Program-made: the position numbers and the translations under genes
Source of the DNA: Alphaproteobacteria bacterium
Lineage (GTDB): Bacteria > Pseudomonadota > Alphaproteobacteria > Sphingomonadales > Sphingomonadaceae
Length of the DNA: 6,294 bases
Direction of reading: 5' to 3'
Assembly (NCBI GenBank): GCA_005882415.1
Contig: VBAE01000056.1
Span: 1 to 6,294 of the forward strand
Shown: positions 4,843 to 6,294 of the stretch, piece after piece
How positions within the stretch are numbered: position 1 is the first letter of the stretch
How the letters are laid out: every line of letters starts with the position of its first letter
The notes under the pieces: generated by a model
Told to the model about the DNA's origin: nothing
Database searches by the model: none
The model's input: only the letters and a program-made list of their open reading frames with translations

Positions 4843-6294
4843 GGATCGCAGAATATCGTCGGCACGCGGACCGGCTCGCCGATCATCTGCCCTGGGCGGC
4901 GCTGGTCGCGCCGGGCGTGGTGCTCAACAAGGACGGCAGTTTTCAGCGCACCCTGCGCTTTCTTCGGCTCGGGCTGGGCTCTGTTCTTCGAGGCGGAGCG
5001 GGTCGAGGCGCTCGGCTATCCTGAAAGCCGTTTCCCCGATCCCGCCTCATGGCTGGTCGACAAGGAGCGGCAGGCGGGGTTCGAGGGCGGCCGCGACCAT
5101 TTTGAGAGCCGCTACCATCTGACTCTTGTCTGGCTGCCGCCTGCCGACGGGCAGGCCGCGGCCGAGCGCTCGCTGATCGAGCGGAGCGACGATCGGAAAG
5201 GCCGCGACTGGCGGGAGGCGCTCGGCGCCTTCGTCGCCGAGACGAACCGGGCGCTCGACCTGCTCTCCGGGTTCATGCCGGAGGTGCGGGCGCTGGACGA
5301 CGAGGAGACGCTGACGTTTCTCCATTCGGCGGTGTCGTCGCGCCGCCACCGCGTCGCGGTGCCGGAGACGCCGGTTTATCTCGATGCCGTGCTCGCCGAC
5401 ACGCCTCTCACCGGCGGGCTCGAGCCGATGCTCGGCGACCTTCATCTGCGCACTTTGACCGTCCTCGGCTTTCCGGCGCTGAGCCGGCCGGGGATCCTCG
5501 ACGCGCTCAACCATCAGGATTTCGGGTACCGCTGGGTCACCCGCTTCATCCCGCTCGACAAGGCGGACGCTACGAAAGCGCTCACCAGGCTTCGCAGGCA
5601 ATGGTTCAACAAGAGGAAGTCGGTGACCGCGCTGCTTCGCGAGGTCATGTACAACCAGCAGGCCCAGCTGCTCGACAGCGACGCCGACAACAAGGTGGCC
5701 GACGCCGACCTCGCTCTCCAGGCGCTCGGCCAGGACTATGTCTCGTTCGGTTATCTGACCGCCACCATCACCGTTTCGGACCGCGATCCGAGGGCCGCGG
5801 AGGAGAAGGTGAGGGCGGTGGAGCGGGTGGTGAACGGGCTTGGGTTCACTGCGATGCGGGAGCGCCTGAACGCGGTCGAGGCGTGGCTGTCCAGCTTGCC
5901 GGGGCATGTCTATGCCAATGTGCGCCAGCCGTTGGTCCATACGCTGAACCTGGCGCATCTGATGCCTTTGTCCTCGGTCTGGGCCGGGCCCGTGCAAAAC
6001 ACGCACGTCGACGGGCCGCCCTTGCTGTTCGCTCAGACCAGCGGCTCGACCCCGTTCCGCCTCTCCACCCATGTCGGCGATGTCGGGCACATGCTGATCG
6101 TCGGGCCGACAGGGGCCGGCAAGTCGGTGCTGCTCGCGCTGCTGGCGATGCAGTTCCGCCGCTACCCCGGCGCGCGGGTCGTCATGTTCGACAAGGGCTG
6201 GTCGGCGCGCGCGGCGGTGCTCGGCATGGGCGGCATCCACCATGAGCTTGGCGCGGGCGGGGAGGGGCCGGCGCTCGCTCTCCAGCCGCTTCGG
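4836..6294 (+). pseudogene. trbE: trbE (VirB4-like conjugation ATPase), frameshifted by an internal deletion, 3' end beyond window
   Basis: The gene starts at GTG 4836 and reads the normal TrbE N-terminus (LRIAEYRRHADRLADHLPWA, then VAPGVVLNKDGSFQRTLRF, residues 1-42). At about 4960 it leaves the conserved frame, running through LRLGLGSVLRG to a TGA at 5022-5024 (62 residues). The family sequence resumes in the +1 frame from TTCGGC at 4963 (FGSGWALFFEAER, YPESRFPDPASWLVD) and stays open to 6294. It includes QWFNKRKSVTALLREVMYNQ, SLPGHVYANVRQP, TLNLAHLMPLSSVWAGP, and Walker A GPTGAGKS at 6103-6126. Intact homologues, as I recall them, have about 26 residues (beginning RGPDL, ending NNxLRR) between LRF and GSGW; these are missing here. 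The CTGCGC at the junction also fits a short direct-repeat deletion. The Walker B region is beyond the window. The first canonical start in the second frame is ATG 5275, which would lose much of the N-terminal domain. Confidence 0.85.

Noticed and set aside
5047..6243. Long minus-strand open frame of 398 codons
   Set aside because: It lies opposite the TrbE coding sequence, which has clear family motifs including Walker A. The minus-strand product is rich in R, H, P and G as expected of an antisense frame in GC-rich DNA, and shows no recognisable domain.

Overview
The window looks like chromosomal or large-replicon DNA from a GC-rich alphaproteobacterium, most likely a sphingomonad (Sphingomonas/Novosphingobium type). 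This is inferred from the interspersed GCGTCCGCTTTCGACCC-type hairpin repeats, from the small exported protein and lipoprotein, which read like sphingomonad sequences, and from the close match of the conjugation genes to the trb genes of alphaproteobacterial integrative elements. No phylogenetic marker gene is present, so the assignment is tentative.

Left region (1-1501): three short plus-strand genes, each with a copy of the same short repeat at one or both ends. They are a small predicted exported protein (85-393), a YunG-family protein (458-901) whose C-terminus is encoded by a repeat copy, and a DUF4440/SnoaL-like lipoprotein (989-1465). The repeats fold into imperfect hairpins, and two copies show a compensatory base change.

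Middle region (1570-3010): a minus-strand T6SS immunity Tdi1-type protein (1570-2157) with no visible toxin partner, then a divergently oriented HAD/FCP1-like phosphatase (2387-3010). A 248-base stretch without a confident gene follows. It contains a possible short leader ORF and a GC-only hairpin that holds the trbB start codon in its loop.

Right region (3259-6294): the start of a mating-pair-formation (type IV secretion) operon, trbB-trbC-trbD-trbE, with genes nearly touching or overlapping. TrbB is the VirB11-like traffic ATPase, TrbC the VirB2-like pilin precursor, TrbD the VirB3-like inner-membrane protein and TrbE the VirB4-like ATPase. trbB, trbC and trbD are intact. trbE is broken near its 5' end by a deletion of roughly 25 codons that also shifts the frame; the rest of the gene stays open in the new frame to the window edge. 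The element is therefore probably defective for conjugation unless another trbE exists. The cluster begins directly at trbB, with no traG or relaxase gene in view, so the 3011-3258 interval may be the edge of a decayed or rearranged integrative element.

No rRNA, tRNA, CRISPR array, transposase or integrase gene was seen.
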